Below are positions 45,146-57,782 of a stretch of DNA of 64,000 bases, piece by piece. This DNA is from Diospyros lotus (lineage: Eukaryota; Streptophyta; Magnoliopsida; Ericales; Ebenaceae). Positions within the stretch are counted from its first letter, which is position 1, and each line of letters begins with the position of its first letter. The notes under the pieces are model-generated. The model made no database searches, had not been told where the DNA came from, and was given only the letters and a program-made list of their open reading frames with translations. The translations under genes were made by a program, and so were the position numbers. The stretch is from the NCBI RefSeq assembly GCF_014633365.1, contig NC_068350.1, positions 12,563,787 to 12,627,786 on the forward strand. The letters run 5' to 3'.

Positions 45146-48100
45146 TAGAGATGTCAAAATTGTTGGCCCGGATTGGCCCACGGGCTTTTTAAATGGGCCA
45201 GGCCGACCCTTTTACTAAAAGGGTCGGGCTGGGCTCGGCCCACTTTGCCGTGGATAGGGCCTGGCCCAGCCCACGGCCCCTCTTAGCCCATAGGGCCTAG
45301 CGGGCCGGGCCCGACCCCTTTTTTCTAAAAATAATGCATATAATATATACATATATAAATATCAAAATAATGCATATATAAAAACTATTTTTTTTCTTTT
45401 TTTTCTTTTTAAACAATTTTCTATCTTAAGTTTTAAATATTATTTCATCATTTTATATTTCAAAATTCTATATGCCTTATAAATTTACTTGTGAATTGAT
45501 ATGAAAAATAATACACATATAAAAGAAGAATGTTTATTTATAATTTAAATATATAAAAAATTTAGCTTGAAAATTTTAAATATATTGATGGTTATTATTT
45601 ATATATATTACGAAATGTAAATTTTTTAGCATCCAATATCAATAATTAATAAAAAATAACATAATTAAAAAAATAAATGAGTAAGGGACACTGCAATTTA
45701 TAGAGGTTCGAACCATTTGGTAAACAAATGGCCTACTCCTCTCTTTTCAAGCCATCACTTGAAGAAGTTCAATAAAATAATTTTTTTACCTTTTTTACAT
45801 GAGCTAGCAACCATCCCTAATAATCCTAGTCTCTTTTTAAAGGTAAGAAATTTTTAAATCCATTGCTGCAGCAAGATCATTATTTTGTGGCTAGCAAAAA
45901 ACTCCCATCACTCAAATAACGATTGCCAATACTGATTGGTGAGGGAGTATAATAGTTAAATTAAATTTGTACATCTTTCGATTAAATAAAAGAAAATAGT
46001 ACAAAATTACAAAGGTAAAGTGGCTTCAACTAGTTATCATCATCATCTTCACTTGATTCATCTACTAACTCGATCCCTTGTTGTTCGAACTCCACATCGA
46101 GCCAATCTTTAAAGCAAACACACATTTCCAATATTTTTAGTGATAATCTTGATCTTTTTGGATTTAACACCCTGTTACTTGCAAAGAAAGCAGACTCTGA
46201 TGATACTGTGGACACCGGAGGAGTTAGTACATCACGAGCCATGGCAGCCAAAACAGGATATGTGTGTTGGTTTAGGCGCCACCAGGCCAAAACATCAAAA
46301 TTATTTATTTCATCATCAGAAAAATTGCATATCTCTATTTAAATAAAAGCCTAATTCATTAAATGCACTACTTGATGTTGTAATTGTTTTTTTTTATTGT
46401 TTACTTCTCAAAAATTTTGAAAATTCAAATTTTAAATTTCCTTTAGATTTTGTTTGTTTTGATGAGTCTTCAACTTGTTGTCTAGGTTTAAAATAAAATT
46501 CGTACAAATTATACATTTCATATACTAATTGTTTAACTTCATATTTCGTATCATCTGTATCAATATTCATAGCATTGCCATAAAAATCTAAAAACCATCC
46601 ACAACATTCAACTTTTGTGTGGGATCTAACGTACTAGCTATTAGGTAAAGTGGTGGAATTTGCATCCAATATTTCCTAAATTTTGCTTCCATTGGGTCAA
46701 GAAATGGCATATAACTTTGATGTTCTCTATATTCATTGAAACAATTTACTATACTATATATTTCTCTTAAAAAAAGGTGAGTTGTTGGGTATTTACAACC
46801 AGAAAATGTAACTGTAGCATGATAAAATTGTTCTAATATAAAAATAAGTATATCTAACAAATTACAATCAAGTTCAGTTATGTGTTATGAGATGGGGGCA
46901 TTTCTTTATTCCAAAACATTGTTAAAAGTTATCTATATGGTGTTATCATTTGTAATAACAAAAATGTTGAATTCTATCTAGTTTCAATGTCTTTTGGAAA
47001 TTTTTTATAGGGCAGTTGATAAGCATGAACTAATTGTTTCCATTCTCTAAGTCTAGACGTATTAGTGCGTATGAATTTTAAACAACTTTTTACTTTTTCT
47101 AATAACTTTGAACCTACACGAAGACCATCTTGAACACATAGATTTAAAATGTGACATGTACATCTATTGTGAAACAAATTTTCCCCTAAAATTAAGGGCA
47201 CAGAAAGTTTTAATCGTTCCACTACGACATTATTATTACTAGCATTATAAAAAAAAATAGCAAATAATTTTTTCAAAATATTGTAATCTAATACGAACTG
47301 TGAAATCGCTTGAGCTATGTAGTTTCCACTGTGTGCTTCTACAATTTCTTTAAAAGTAATTATTCTTTTTTGAATAGCCCACGTGTCATCTATCCAATGG
47401 GCTATCACACATAAATAATGATTATTTGTTAGTCTGTCATACCATATGTTAAACGTAAGTGAGATTTTACTAGTAAGTTGATTAAATACATTTTTTTAGC
47501 TTATCTTTATATATTAAAAATAATCTCATTGCTTCATTTCTAATAGTGTTCCTAGAGAAACCTCTAGACTGTGAATTGTGTATAGTTTTACAATACCACT
47601 TAAAAGTGGGATCTTGTGCAAACAAAAAAGTGCATTCTGATTTAATTATCATTTTAGCTAAACACTCCTTGTCTAATTCTAGATTATAGCGATGAATATT
47701 ACCTGAAGGATTTAATTGAGTTTGTGTACTACCTTTTTCACTACAGGCCATTGCCTCATTATGCTTTGCCGCGTGCCTTTTTAGATGACCTATTCCATCG
47801 CCACACACAAGATGTTTTTTTACATACCTTACATTGGGCCCTTTCACCCTCGCCTTCAACTTGAAATATTTCATAATAGTTCCAAACAGCACTTGTCCGC
47901 TGTCTTTTCCTAACAGTTCCCACATTTCACGGACCTACATCATCTTCTTGTTCTCTCTGGGTATTGGTAAGGGTGGAAAATCAGTAAGCCCGGCAAAGTT
48001 GATGTTTTCCTCTTCTTCTAGTGAGTCAGGTGGAAGTGTTTCATCCTGATTTTCATAATTTGTGTTATACAAATCATGAATAAAATCCACTAGGGGTTGG

Positions 48101-49898
48101 GGCTGAGGACGACCAGGTGGATGGATCATGGGGTTAGATGTGCTAGACCGTGGTAGATCCATAGAACCAGAAGGAGTCCCACGAGAAAAACAAGTGGATT
48201 TTGAGCGACGAAGGAAAGGCATTATTATTGATAAGAATAATATCTAAATTGTGAATGGATAAAACTTATAAAATAAAAAGGCAAAAATAAGTAAGAATTA
48301 AGAAGTGAAAACTCAATAACAATTGAACAATAGAATTGTATGGAATTCAAAAGCAAATGAAAATAACTCATATTTGTTCTCCTATTTATAAACAATCAAG
48401 GGACTTGCAAATTTGAATTTCAAATTCAAATGTTAGGAAAAATTCGAACTTCAATGAATTTCAAATTTTCAAACATTGTGACAGAAAGATTAGGGAACAT
48501 TTGTCAGGCAGCCTGGCAAACGTGGGTGACAGGCTGACTTAGTAGCCAAATGCACCATTGGTGGTCATCATGAAGGATACTTTTTCTGAAATTTTTGATA
48601 GCGTTTGATGCCTTCCCACCATTTACTTTCCTATCAATGATACTGCAGGGAATCTCATTGTCATCTTTGATATTTTATGAACTCTCCTAGGAAAATACTT
48701 GAAAATTCCAAAAATAACTCCTATGACTTAAAATTAATATATAATATGTTATTATATTATATTATACATAACAGATATAATATTATATTATAGATCACAT
48801 ATATTTATAATATATATTATATAACAAAAGAAAGTAGCATATTTAAAGCTTTTATAAAGTTAATAGTCTCAACCTTGTCAAGTTATATCTGCTAGCCTTC
48901 AAATTTTCAAACGTTGTGACAGAAAGGTTAGGGAACATTTGTCAAGCAGTTCTTATGGGTGAATATTCAATTTCAAATGGCAAGACATAATGAGCTGCCA
49001 CAAGACTTGTGACATCCTTTTCCTTTATGTCAAGTTGTCAACTCACAAGCAAAACAGTGAAACACATGCAAATTGCAAAATTTATAAAGACATAATGAGT
49101 TGTCACAAGACTTGTGACATGCTTTGCCTTTATGTCAACTCACAAGAAAAGCAACATGCAAATTGCAAAATTATGGGCTTAATCGGCCAGCCCACCAACC
49201 ATTGCCTACAGGTCAAAGTATTGATAGATAGGGGAGAATGAAATTAAAGCAAGATTCCTTTGAAAACATTCATATGATAGTTAATAGCAATTAAAAGTGG
49301 GACGAGGCAAAGGCACATGCCCCTTTGTGTAGGGTTGGGGCACAAAAAACTAGAGCACCTAATTAAATTGATAACTACAAAGGGTGGGTGATGCGCCCAT
49401 GATTAAAGCTAATCATCAAGCCCTCTGCTTGCTTTATTCTATTACTCACTCTTTCTCACAATCATTAATTAATTCGCTTAGTGTTTGTCAGGGCCTAATG
49501 ATGATACTAATTAACTTGCACTGGGTCGGACTTTGATGAAAACTTAGTTAGTTGGATAAAATTGAATTAGAGTTAAGTCAAGCTTGAACTTAAATTTCAA
49601 ACAAACTGTGTACCTAAAGCTAATTAATTTTAACTCTTGTATCACAAGATCATTATGTGAAATCATACCAAGCCAACATGATGATTGGAGGCCATCAATT
49701 TTATGAGCCCATAAGGGCCTCATGGGCCCGACCCATAGGGTCCCAACGGGCTGGGCCTAGTGGGCCACGGGTCGGGCCGTGGTCCCAAATTCTTTGGCCC
49801 GGCTCGGCCCCCCATGGGGGCCAGGCTTGGCCCGACCCATTTGAATAGTGACGGGCCGAGTCAAAGCCCAGCCCATCCCGACCCTTTTGACACCTTTA
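45146..49898 (-). mobile_element. hAT transposon with decayed transposase, 4753 bp
   Basis: Terminal inverted repeats are TAGAGATGTCAAAA on the left and, read inward on the right, TAAAGGTGTCAAAA. A perfect 8-bp duplication CCCCAAAT flanks them (45138-45145 and 49899-49906). Both ends also carry GGCCCGGCCC/GGGTCGGGC-rich subterminal sequence (45160-45325 and 49720-49890), usual for plant hAT elements. The transposase is on the minus strand. Internal direct repeats include a 105-bp pair (48983 and 49088) and a 47-bp pair (about 48464 and 48900). Confidence 0.93.
46030..48222 (-). pseudogene. hAT transposase (BED zinc finger, hAT dimerisation domain), frameshifted
   Basis: Read from 48222 down: a proline-rich N-terminal frame (48222-47935, uncertain); a BED zinc finger; the catalytic core; and the C-terminal dimerisation region at 46290-46030. 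The BED part needs two frames: one gives AVWNYYEIF and AQCKVCKK, the other HLVCGDGIGHLKRH. The shift falls in a run of seven A near 47817-47823, and a TGA lies just upstream near 47930. Core landmarks are WIDDTWAIQKR and RCTCHILNLCVQDGL (47408-46974), then YPTTHLFL and PLYLIASTLDP (46860-46588). The dimerisation block has YPVLAAMARDVLTPPVS and SSESAFFASNRVLNPKRSRL. In life it would bind the terminal repeats and cut and paste the element. Several breaks make it non-functional. Confidence 0.87.
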
Positions 49899-50670
49899 CC
49901 CCAAATATCCCAAATGCTCTCAAGCTATCATCCAAGCATTCCGAGGCTCATAAAGTATTATTGCATATCAATCGAAGAGCCACAAGGTAAGAAGAGAAAA
50001 ATATTTTTGAGTCTAATTCGAATTTCTCCGAGGTCACTAATTTATTTAAATATTATTGGCTTGTATATTTTTGTGCTTAATTGTTTATTTGCATCCAAGT
50101 GTGGATAATCTATTTATAAACATTTAAATCATCATTAAGGATTGTATAGGTTTCCTAGAACTATCAAAATGTAGGTGTATCTAGTTTTCAATGTAAGCTA
50201 GGGATAAAATCTTGGTGTAGTGATTTCCTAGAATTCGTTGTATTCTAGGTGTATATCTTAGTTTCCAATGTGAACTAGTGTGGAAACCTTGGTGAAATTA
50301 TTTTAGTGAAACTCCAAGGATAGTTAGACCTTGGGAGAATGGACTAGATGTGTGTGGAGACACCGAACCACTATAAATTGTGTTGTGCCCCATTATATTT
50401 ATTTTTGTTATATTGTGCATTACATTAATTATTAATCTCAAACATAATTTATAATATTTATCAAATATATATTCAAAAATAAAATTATTAATTAAGAATA
50501 TTAATTAAAATTGTGAAAAACTTTAATCACTCAATTCACCCCCTTCTTGAGTGGCCATACCCTAATAGACCAACAATTGGTATCAGAACAGACTTCTAAA
50601 ACAGTTAAACTCTTAATTTATACTTTAACTTAGAAGAGATCTAGATGGCTGCATTCATCAACCAAGCTAT

Positions 50671-52589
50671 TGTAGCATCTCGAAATTTGAGATAATTGGC
50701 AATTTTTAATTTCGGCATTTGAAGTGATTTGAGGATTTAAGTAAAATAATTAATTTATGGACTTTAGGTAATTTATCAAGTTATGTGAGGTTTTATGGAG
50801 ATTAATGGAAAATATTAAATTTGGTATGTTTTTGGGATTAAAAATAATTATTTGAGGATATTATAGAATATGTGAAAATTTTAAAGAAAATAATTATTTA
50901 AAGTGTTTTGAAAAAAAAAAAGAGAGAGAAATTCGGAGCAGCCCAGGCCCATGCGCGTGACCAGGTGTGTGCAAGGTCACGTGGCCTGCATGCGCACGAC
51001 CGAACGCCCCCATGTGGCTGCCTCCTGCAGTCACGGGTCCAGTAACCCAATTTCCCCCCCCCCCCCCCAAAAAAAAATGAGGAATTTTCTCCCATATGTC
51101 CTATGACCTCCCCTACCCCTTGGTCTATAAATAGGCTATGCCTTTGAGTGAATAGGGAGATTTTTTTTAGGAGGGGGGGGGAGGGAAAGTTTGAGGAAAG
51201 TTTGGGAGAATTTTGGGAGAAATTAAGGGAAATTCTGTCCGTGTAAGTTTGGGCTGTGACGTAAGCAACCTTGATTCGCAGTAGAGGTTAAAGAAGAATA
51301 TCTAAAGCAAGTTCTCTTCCTAGTTTTTGCAAGTTCTTATTCCTATCTTACAAGTTCAGTTTCTCCCTCTTTTTAAGTTCATGTTTTTAATTTGCAAGTT
51401 CTTATTCCTATTAAGACAAGTTCTTCTTCTTCTTTGTTCCATTTAAGAGGCAAGATCTCAGTTTTCTTATTAATATGCAAGCTCTTAGTTTCTGATATTT
51501 TAAATTGCAAGTTCTTCTCCTATTTTACACGTTCAGTTCATCTTTTCTCAAGTTATGTTTTAAATTACAAGTTCTATTTTATAACTTTTGTCATTGCAAG
51601 ATCCTACCACTTAATTTCTAAATTCTATGTTATTTTCCTATTTTACACGTTATTTCCCATTTGCCAGTAAATTATTCCATGATTTACATTTATACCTATT
51701 GAATCTCAAATAGGGTTTGTATCACCCTATCTTTCCTTGGAAATGATGCTTTATTGTGGACATGCAAGAGTTTGATGTTGTCTTGCATGAATGTTGCCCC
51801 ATTGTGCATATTGTTTCGTTAATTGCATGCCAATTATATATGAGAAGTTATTATAAATATGCCTGTTATGAGGATGCATGAAGTATGTGCATGAAAATGG
51901 TTTTTAAATAAATATGTAGAGGCCTCATTATGCGTGCAGCAGATAAGTCCGCAGGATATATCCGCAGAGAAAGTGTTGAGTTCAAAGTCGGACTTCGGTC
52001 CCAAGTTTATGTTATGGACTTCAGTCCCAAGGTTTCAGACTTCGGTCTCATGTTTATAGTTTTAAAAAGTACTTCATATGAGCATGGATGCATGTATCAT
52101 CATTTTATCATGTGAAAGTACCCTAAATGGCATTCATGTCTCTTTTGCTTCTTGATACCCATGACTCTTATGCTCGCTTTCTTCCAGTTATACTTGCTGG
52201 GCCTTATGGGTCATGTTTGCTTGCATCATTCCGGGTAAGGGTAAGGCTAAAGTAGAGGGCGAACCAAGTGAGACAGGATCCATGGGGTAGCAGTGTGTAT
52301 AGAGCCATCTCAATCAAAGGTCCCTGGGGGTGTTGGTGTTGTGTAATATTAAATTATGCTTGTTTTTGTTTTAGATTGTACCCTGAGGGGATATGGTGGG
52401 TTATGGACCCTGATGTGGTGTGTAATATTGAGTTTCTCTTATTTATGCGAGCATGTGAACACTATTGTGTTTGTCCATGAGTAAGAATGTACGAGTATGG
52501 CTTCCGTTGTCAAGGAGAATGTGTAATGTTTTAATGGGTTTTGGCATTCGTGTCATCTTGTTGTGGGTCCCTAGTTAGGAGCGCCTACA
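50671..52589 (+). repeat. 5' LTR of element C (1919 bp)
   Basis: TGTAG...CTACA termini. It has a TATAAATA box at 51126-51133 and a G-run at 51172-51183. About 51300-51610 is a degenerate CAAGTTCTT-rich repeat region. It inserted into the copia gag start. Confidence 0.85.
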
Positions 52590-52726
52590 ATTTGTGGTAT
52601 CAGAGCGAGGTTTGGGACGAGTCTCTATACACATAGGAATGTTGGGTAGAGTTAAGGGTATTTCTACCAAATAGATGCGAGTCTAAGTAAGAATTAGACT
52701 CTAAAAATGTTAGTTGTGCAGAAAAA

Positions 52727-55638
52727 ATGAGTGCTCATCGAGGAAGGCCACTGACCAGAAGCCTAGGTCGTGGCCAACTTGCACCCACACCTGCACCTGT
52801 GTCTGATACTTCGGGAGAGTCCAAGGAAGGACTGCAACAAGGGATGTACGAGGTGCATAAAGTTTTAGCAGGGATATGAGAGACGGTTGAGATGCTTGTT
52901 GTCAATCAAGTGAGGAATGATCAGGGGAAGGAACAAGTACGGCAAGAGGCTAAGAACAATCTTGGTTAAGTCTCCAATCCAGAGGTTCAAGGGATGGAGA
53001 GCAATCCGGGAGGCCAACTGCTGAATAATTTCATGGCGCTTCGACCTCTTGAATTCTATGGAGGTATAGATGTCTCGATAGTGAAAAATTGGATGTTGTC
53101 TGTATAGAAGCACCTTCAGACCATGGGGTGTAGCGATGCACAACAGGTGCAATTTTTCACCTTCCTTTTGGAGAGGAGATGCTGAAAGATGGTGGGAGAC
53201 CGCTCGTCAGAGGTTCATGAGTAGGGAACCCTCTTGGGCCGAATTTCAAGAACCATTTAATGGGCAATTTTTCCCTAATTGGATTTAAGAGTAGAAGACA
53301 TACGAGCTTATTGAGCTAGTGCAAGGAAGCAAGTCAGTGGCTCAGTATGAGACTGAGTTCATTTCCTTAGCTAGATTTGCTTCGGAATTGGTGTGACTGG
53401 AGCAAAGAAAGCTGCAAAATTCCAGAGGGGTCTACGAGCTAACATTCGACATGCATTAACTGGAGCAAAGATTTTGGATTACTCGACTATGGTACAAAGA
53501 GCTTACGCCATTGAACGAGATAAGATTGAACTAGGAAATGGACAAGGGACGCATAAAGGAACAGGCAATAAGAAGAGAAAGTGGGAAGCACATCCATCAA
53601 GCGGGATGGTAAAAGTTCCTCCATGTGGTAATTATGGCAAAAGACATAAGGAACCCTGTCGCTTCGGTAGTGGAGTTTACTATTTGTGCGGATATACAGG
53701 GCACATGCGAAGAGAATGTCCTCGTAGTCAGGATAAGGCAATGGCTAACATAGAAGTGAATTGCCTTCGATGCGGACAGAAGGGTCACCTAGCAAATAAT
53801 TGTTCACAACCGGCCCAGCCTTAGTACGAAGGACAAAGATTTAAAAGACAGGGACCCTAGCTTAACCAGAGGCCAGCAGCACCTAGGGCACAAGGAGTAG
53901 TCCCACAGATGATGATGCCACAGTGCCCTATTGTTGTAGATAAACCCCGTATGCAAGAAAAGGTATTCGCCTTGACGGCAGTAGATGCAGAGCAAGGGAA
54001 CGAGACAATTCAAGGTATTCTCTCTTTATACGGTGTAGATGTGCGTGTGCTTTTTGATACCTGCTCTACGCATTCTTTTATTGCACCACTTGTGATATGT
54101 CATGTTCCCATCCCTAGAACTATTTTAGCATATTACCTGGTTGTGTCTACACCTGGGGATGTGGTGTTAGTAGGGAGTCAAATACTCCAGAATTGTGAGA
54201 TTAAGGTGTATGATAAGAAATGTCCTGGCGACTTAGTGGTGTTGGGCATCAAGGACTTCAATCTTATTCTAGGTATGAACTGGTTATCTCAACACTATGC
54301 TAAGGTGGATTGTCGAAGAAAGGTGATATATTTTGAGTTGCCCAGCAACCAGTTATTATGTATAGAGGTATTAAGCTGATGAGTTCAATCCCAATGGCCT
54401 CAATAATGAAGGTAGAAAGGTTTGTACGACATGGTTGTGAGGCGTACCTTACCTTTGTAACCATCGATGGGAACAGTAAGGCGAAGTTATCGGAGCTTCT
54501 GGTGATTTGTGAGTTCCCTGACGTGTTCCCAGATGAATTGCCAGGATTGCCACCTCAAAGAGAGATGAATTGTCTATTGACTTAGTGCCAGACACCCAAC
54601 CCATTTCCAAAGCTCCCTATAGAATGGCCTCGAATGAATTGAAAGAGTTAAAGACTCAGCTGCAAGAGTTGATTGATAAGGGGCATCGCCATGGGGTGCT
54701 CCAGTATTGTTTATACGAAAAAAGGATGGATCCCTGAGACTGTGTATCGACTATCGCCAGTTGAATCAAGTGACAGTAAAGAACAAATACCCATTGCCAC
54801 GTGTGGATGATTTGCTAAATCAACTTCAAGAGGCATCAGTATTCTCAAAAATTGATTTGAAGTCTGGTTATCACCAAGTGCACGTTAAAGAGGAAGATGT
54901 GCAGAAAACAACTTTCAGAACTTGCTACGGGCATTATGAGTTCGTGGTGATGCCATTCGGATTAACTAGTGCCTCAGAAATTTTCATGAATCTTATGAAT
55001 CGAGTCTTTAAAGAATATCTAGACTGCTTCATAATTGTCTTTATCGATGATATTTTGATTTACTCACCAAGTCAAGGAGAGCATGAGATCCATCTCAGAC
55101 TAGTCTTGCAGATACTTAGGAAGAAACTTGTATGCCAAACTTAGCAAGTGTGACTTTTGGCAACGACAAGTGGGATTTTTGGGCCATGTATTCTCTGGAA
55201 AGGGTATTTCGGTTGATCCCGAAAAGATTAAGATTGTAATAGATTGGCCAAGGCCTACGACAGTGACTGGAATTCATAGTTTCCTTGGTTTGGCTGGCTA
55301 TTACCGAAGATTTATAGAGGGCTTTGCCCGTTTAGCTATCCCCATGACCAAATTGACTCGGAAGGGGGTGAAATTTGAGTGGGGTGAGGCGTGTGAATCC
55401 AACTTCCAATAATTGAAGCAAAGATTGACTACCACTCCGGTGTTAGCTATCCCTAGGAGTGGGGAGAAATTTATCATATATAGTGATGCCTCACATTCAA
55501 GATTGGGATGTGTGCTGATGCAGGATGGTTGTGTAATTGCCTATGCCTCATGACAATTTTAAAAGCACAAAATGAACTACCCAACACACGACTTGGAATT
55601 GGCGGTTGTGGTATTCGCACTAAAAATTTGGAGGCACT
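52727..55638 (+). pseudogene. gag-pol: gag-pol of element C, degenerate
   Basis: Starts at the ATG at 52727 (MSAHRGRPLTRSLGRGQ). Stops and frameshifts are frequent in gag (52878, 52968, 53106 and others). Two knuckle-like motifs lie at 53620-53815: a damaged CGNYGKRHKEPC and an intact CLRCGQKGHLANNC. The protease block reads LFDTCSTHSFIA (54050), where the catalytic triplet is DTC; related elements have DSG or DTG. Reverse transcriptase has [20 protein letters not shown] and [10 protein letters not shown] (about 54720-55065). There is a frameshift between 55120 and 55150. RNase H starts (YSDASHSRLG) and is cut at 55638. It is more decayed than element B. Confidence 0.87.
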
Positions 55639-57300
55639 ACTAGCCCATCCTCCCCTAGGGAGGCAAGCCTCTCCTAATTCGCCTCCAGAAAAAGATGATC
55701 TTTTACGAACTTCCCCAGACAAAAATCATGGCTCTAGAGGCTTCTCGAATTACCCTCGGCATCGTCACAGCCCCACAGGCTCGACCTTGGATGCCCCGAG
55801 TAGGAGGGCACCGGCTTACCCCTAACTTGACCTGAACACAAGGAGCCTAAAAGATCGGCACTCCAATTTGGACCCTAGGAGTTAGGAACATTGGTAGCCT
55901 GGCCTAAGCTCGAAGAGCCCAACGCATTAACAACTCAGTTCAGGGGGCCAAGAACATCAGGTGCTTGACTTGATCTCGAAACCCCCAATTCGTCGCCTAC
56001 CCGATGTCTTTTCCGTTGTAGAGGAGCCTCATCAACCTCTGGTGAGGAGAGAGTACCAATGGCAATCACAGAAATTGGTCAGGTGAGAATAGTACCCTTT
56101 GACCTCGTAGTGGACATCTTTCCCTTGCTCACAATTGCCTCAAATGGCACCCCAACACTTTTCTCAGCCACATGCCTCACCACTGCATCCGTTGTCAAAT
56201 CAGGCGCCACTCGCCTTGAAACAAGAAGCCCAATATGAGCTATGGTCAGCGAAAATCAAACAAAAAAGGCAGCAACAACTTACCCATGTATTTGGATAAA
56301 TCCCTAAGATTCGCCCCGAATTTTACGAGCTTCGCAGACTCAAGCTGGGGTAAAAACGTAAATGCATCCGCTAGGGCTTGGCCCTCCAGACTGAGTCCCT
56401 CATACTCCACCTCTATAGGGGGATTAGCTCTAACTACCAACACAAGGGATTCTTGTCCTTGCCAAATTCATCCAGAAAAAGTTAAGCTCCTTCTCGCTTG
56501 AGGTCACCTTGAAGAACCCGTCCTTGAAATGCTTAAGGAATGAGCTAAAGCATTTCAGCAGCGGCCTCCCTAAACGTCTGGTCAACAAAATCCAACTGCC
56601 CTTGCCAGCCCCCTTCCAGTAATAATAGTGGAAGAAGACCATCATGATAGATTTACAACCCAAAAACTCAACCATCACCTCAAAGCCGCAAATGGAGCCC
56701 CAACCATTTGGGTGCAATTGCGTCGAGGCAACATTCATCACCTGTAAAATTGAGCCTTGGAACTCAGTCAGCGGGAGCTGCAAATGTAGCTTCGAGAAGA
56801 GCACCTCGTACATATAAATGGAACCAGAGTCTGGGACCAAATGACAGACACGCTATCTCCTCCCACAGGGACGACAGACGAATTTCTCCTACCCATCCTT
56901 GGTCTTAAAGAGGGAGAATTCCCTCCTTATCACCTCCACAGATGAGTTAGTGGTATACTTTGATGCAATCCTGGAAACTTCTTTGTTTAGCAAGTTGTAT
57001 GAGCGAGCGGAGTTTGAAGTCAAGACGACCATTGACGAGCATACTAGCACACCACTCAACCGATCAGAAAGCCGAATAGTGAAGATATTCGTACTCAAGA
57101 ATAGGAAAGATGGGGGAATAGTTCGAAGATTAATGCAAAGGATATGCACACACGAAGGGAGCACATATTAATAGGCATCGTGCGGGACACCCAGCGGACG
57201 AGCAACGACCAACGCGATTTCGCCATGTGCCCCTCAATTAATACCCTAACGAACCTATCCTCCCTAGGGTAGCGAGCCGCTCCACACCTATAAGGGCGCC
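55639..57300 (-). pseudogene. Gypsy-type transposon protein remnant (Transposase_28-like), antisense
   Basis: Minus-strand frames at 57164-56889, 56840-56430 and 56443-56246 together resemble the plant 'putative gypsy-type transposon' domain (Pfam Transposase_28). Landmarks are LHLQLPLTEFQ, the phrase ASTQLHPNGWGSICGFEVM, VFFHYYYWK, GRPLLKCFSSFLKHFKDGFFKV, and the final EGQALADAF. At least one stop and one frame change break it. Sequence 55639-56245 next to the gypsy C breakpoint has no recognisable coding content apart from a short inverted repeat CTCCCCTAGGGAG. Confidence 0.6.
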
Positions 57301-57389
57301 TCACATTCTCAGAAAAGCGCTTCGATTCCCAGAGCCTGTGCTCAATTAAATAAAGGTGTCAAAACAACACTCCAAACTGGCATCACCGG

Positions 57390-57782
57390 TGTCTTCAAGG
57401 CTTTTGGTTGAGATTATGCCTCCTGCTTACGCTCTCCTTCCACGCACTGTTTCGATCAGGTAACTCCCTGAATTTGGAATCCTTTTACTATCATAGATCC
57501 ACGTCAGAGGGTTGCGAGGGTTTTGCAAATCTCGTGAGTGGTTTATCTTTTTGCTCGCTCTCATGCCTACGTATTTTTTCTTGTAGAGCAAATGGCACTA
57601 GCATTTCGTAAGAAATATCTTAAGGAAGAGTTGGAGGAACTCTACAAGGAGAAAAATGAACCTATGTTGGGCTCTATGGTGGTGGATAAGGCAGCTAGGA
57701 CGGCCCCAGTCGCGCCAACGTTGGCTTCCTCTGTTGCACAGTCCCTCCCTACAGTTGTTGCCACCGAGCCTTCAGTCCCTAA
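57390..57782 (+). repeat. Inverted-repeat arm 1 of a duplicated gene fragment
   Basis: About 393 bp that pairs in reverse with 58818-59213. It includes CCTCCTGCTTACGCTCT, an intron-like segment from CAG/GTAACTCC (57460) to TTTTTTCTTGTAG (about 57578-57590), and then ATGGCACTAGCATTT. Confidence 0.85.

Larger units (their letters stand above)
44937..50670 (+). mobile_element. Ty1/copia LTR and leader fragment, split by a hAT element
   Basis: Without the hAT insertion, 44937-45145 joins 49907-50575. The LTR end reads CTTGAGTGGCC...ACCAACA, followed by the initiator-Met primer site TGGTATCAGAAC (50578-50589). A gag-like start MAAFINQA begins at the ATG at 50645. This layout is typical of plant copia elements. 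The gag is cut after 26 bp by the LTR of gypsy C, and the left end is lost at the junction with element B. Confidence 0.65.
50671..55638 (+). mobile_element. Ty3/gypsy element C, 5' LTR plus gag-pol, truncated in RNase H
   Basis: The LTR (50671-52589) starts TGTAGCATCTCG and ends GCGCCTACA. The perfect initiator-Met primer site TGGTATCAGAGC lies at 52595-52606. Similarity to Ty3/gypsy stops at 55638 inside RNase H, just after [13 protein letters not shown] codons, and unrelated sequence follows. No 3' LTR is present in the window. Confidence 0.88.

Noticed and set aside
49657..49990. Proline/glycine-rich frames
   Set aside because: They are within the GC-rich subterminal end of the hAT element.
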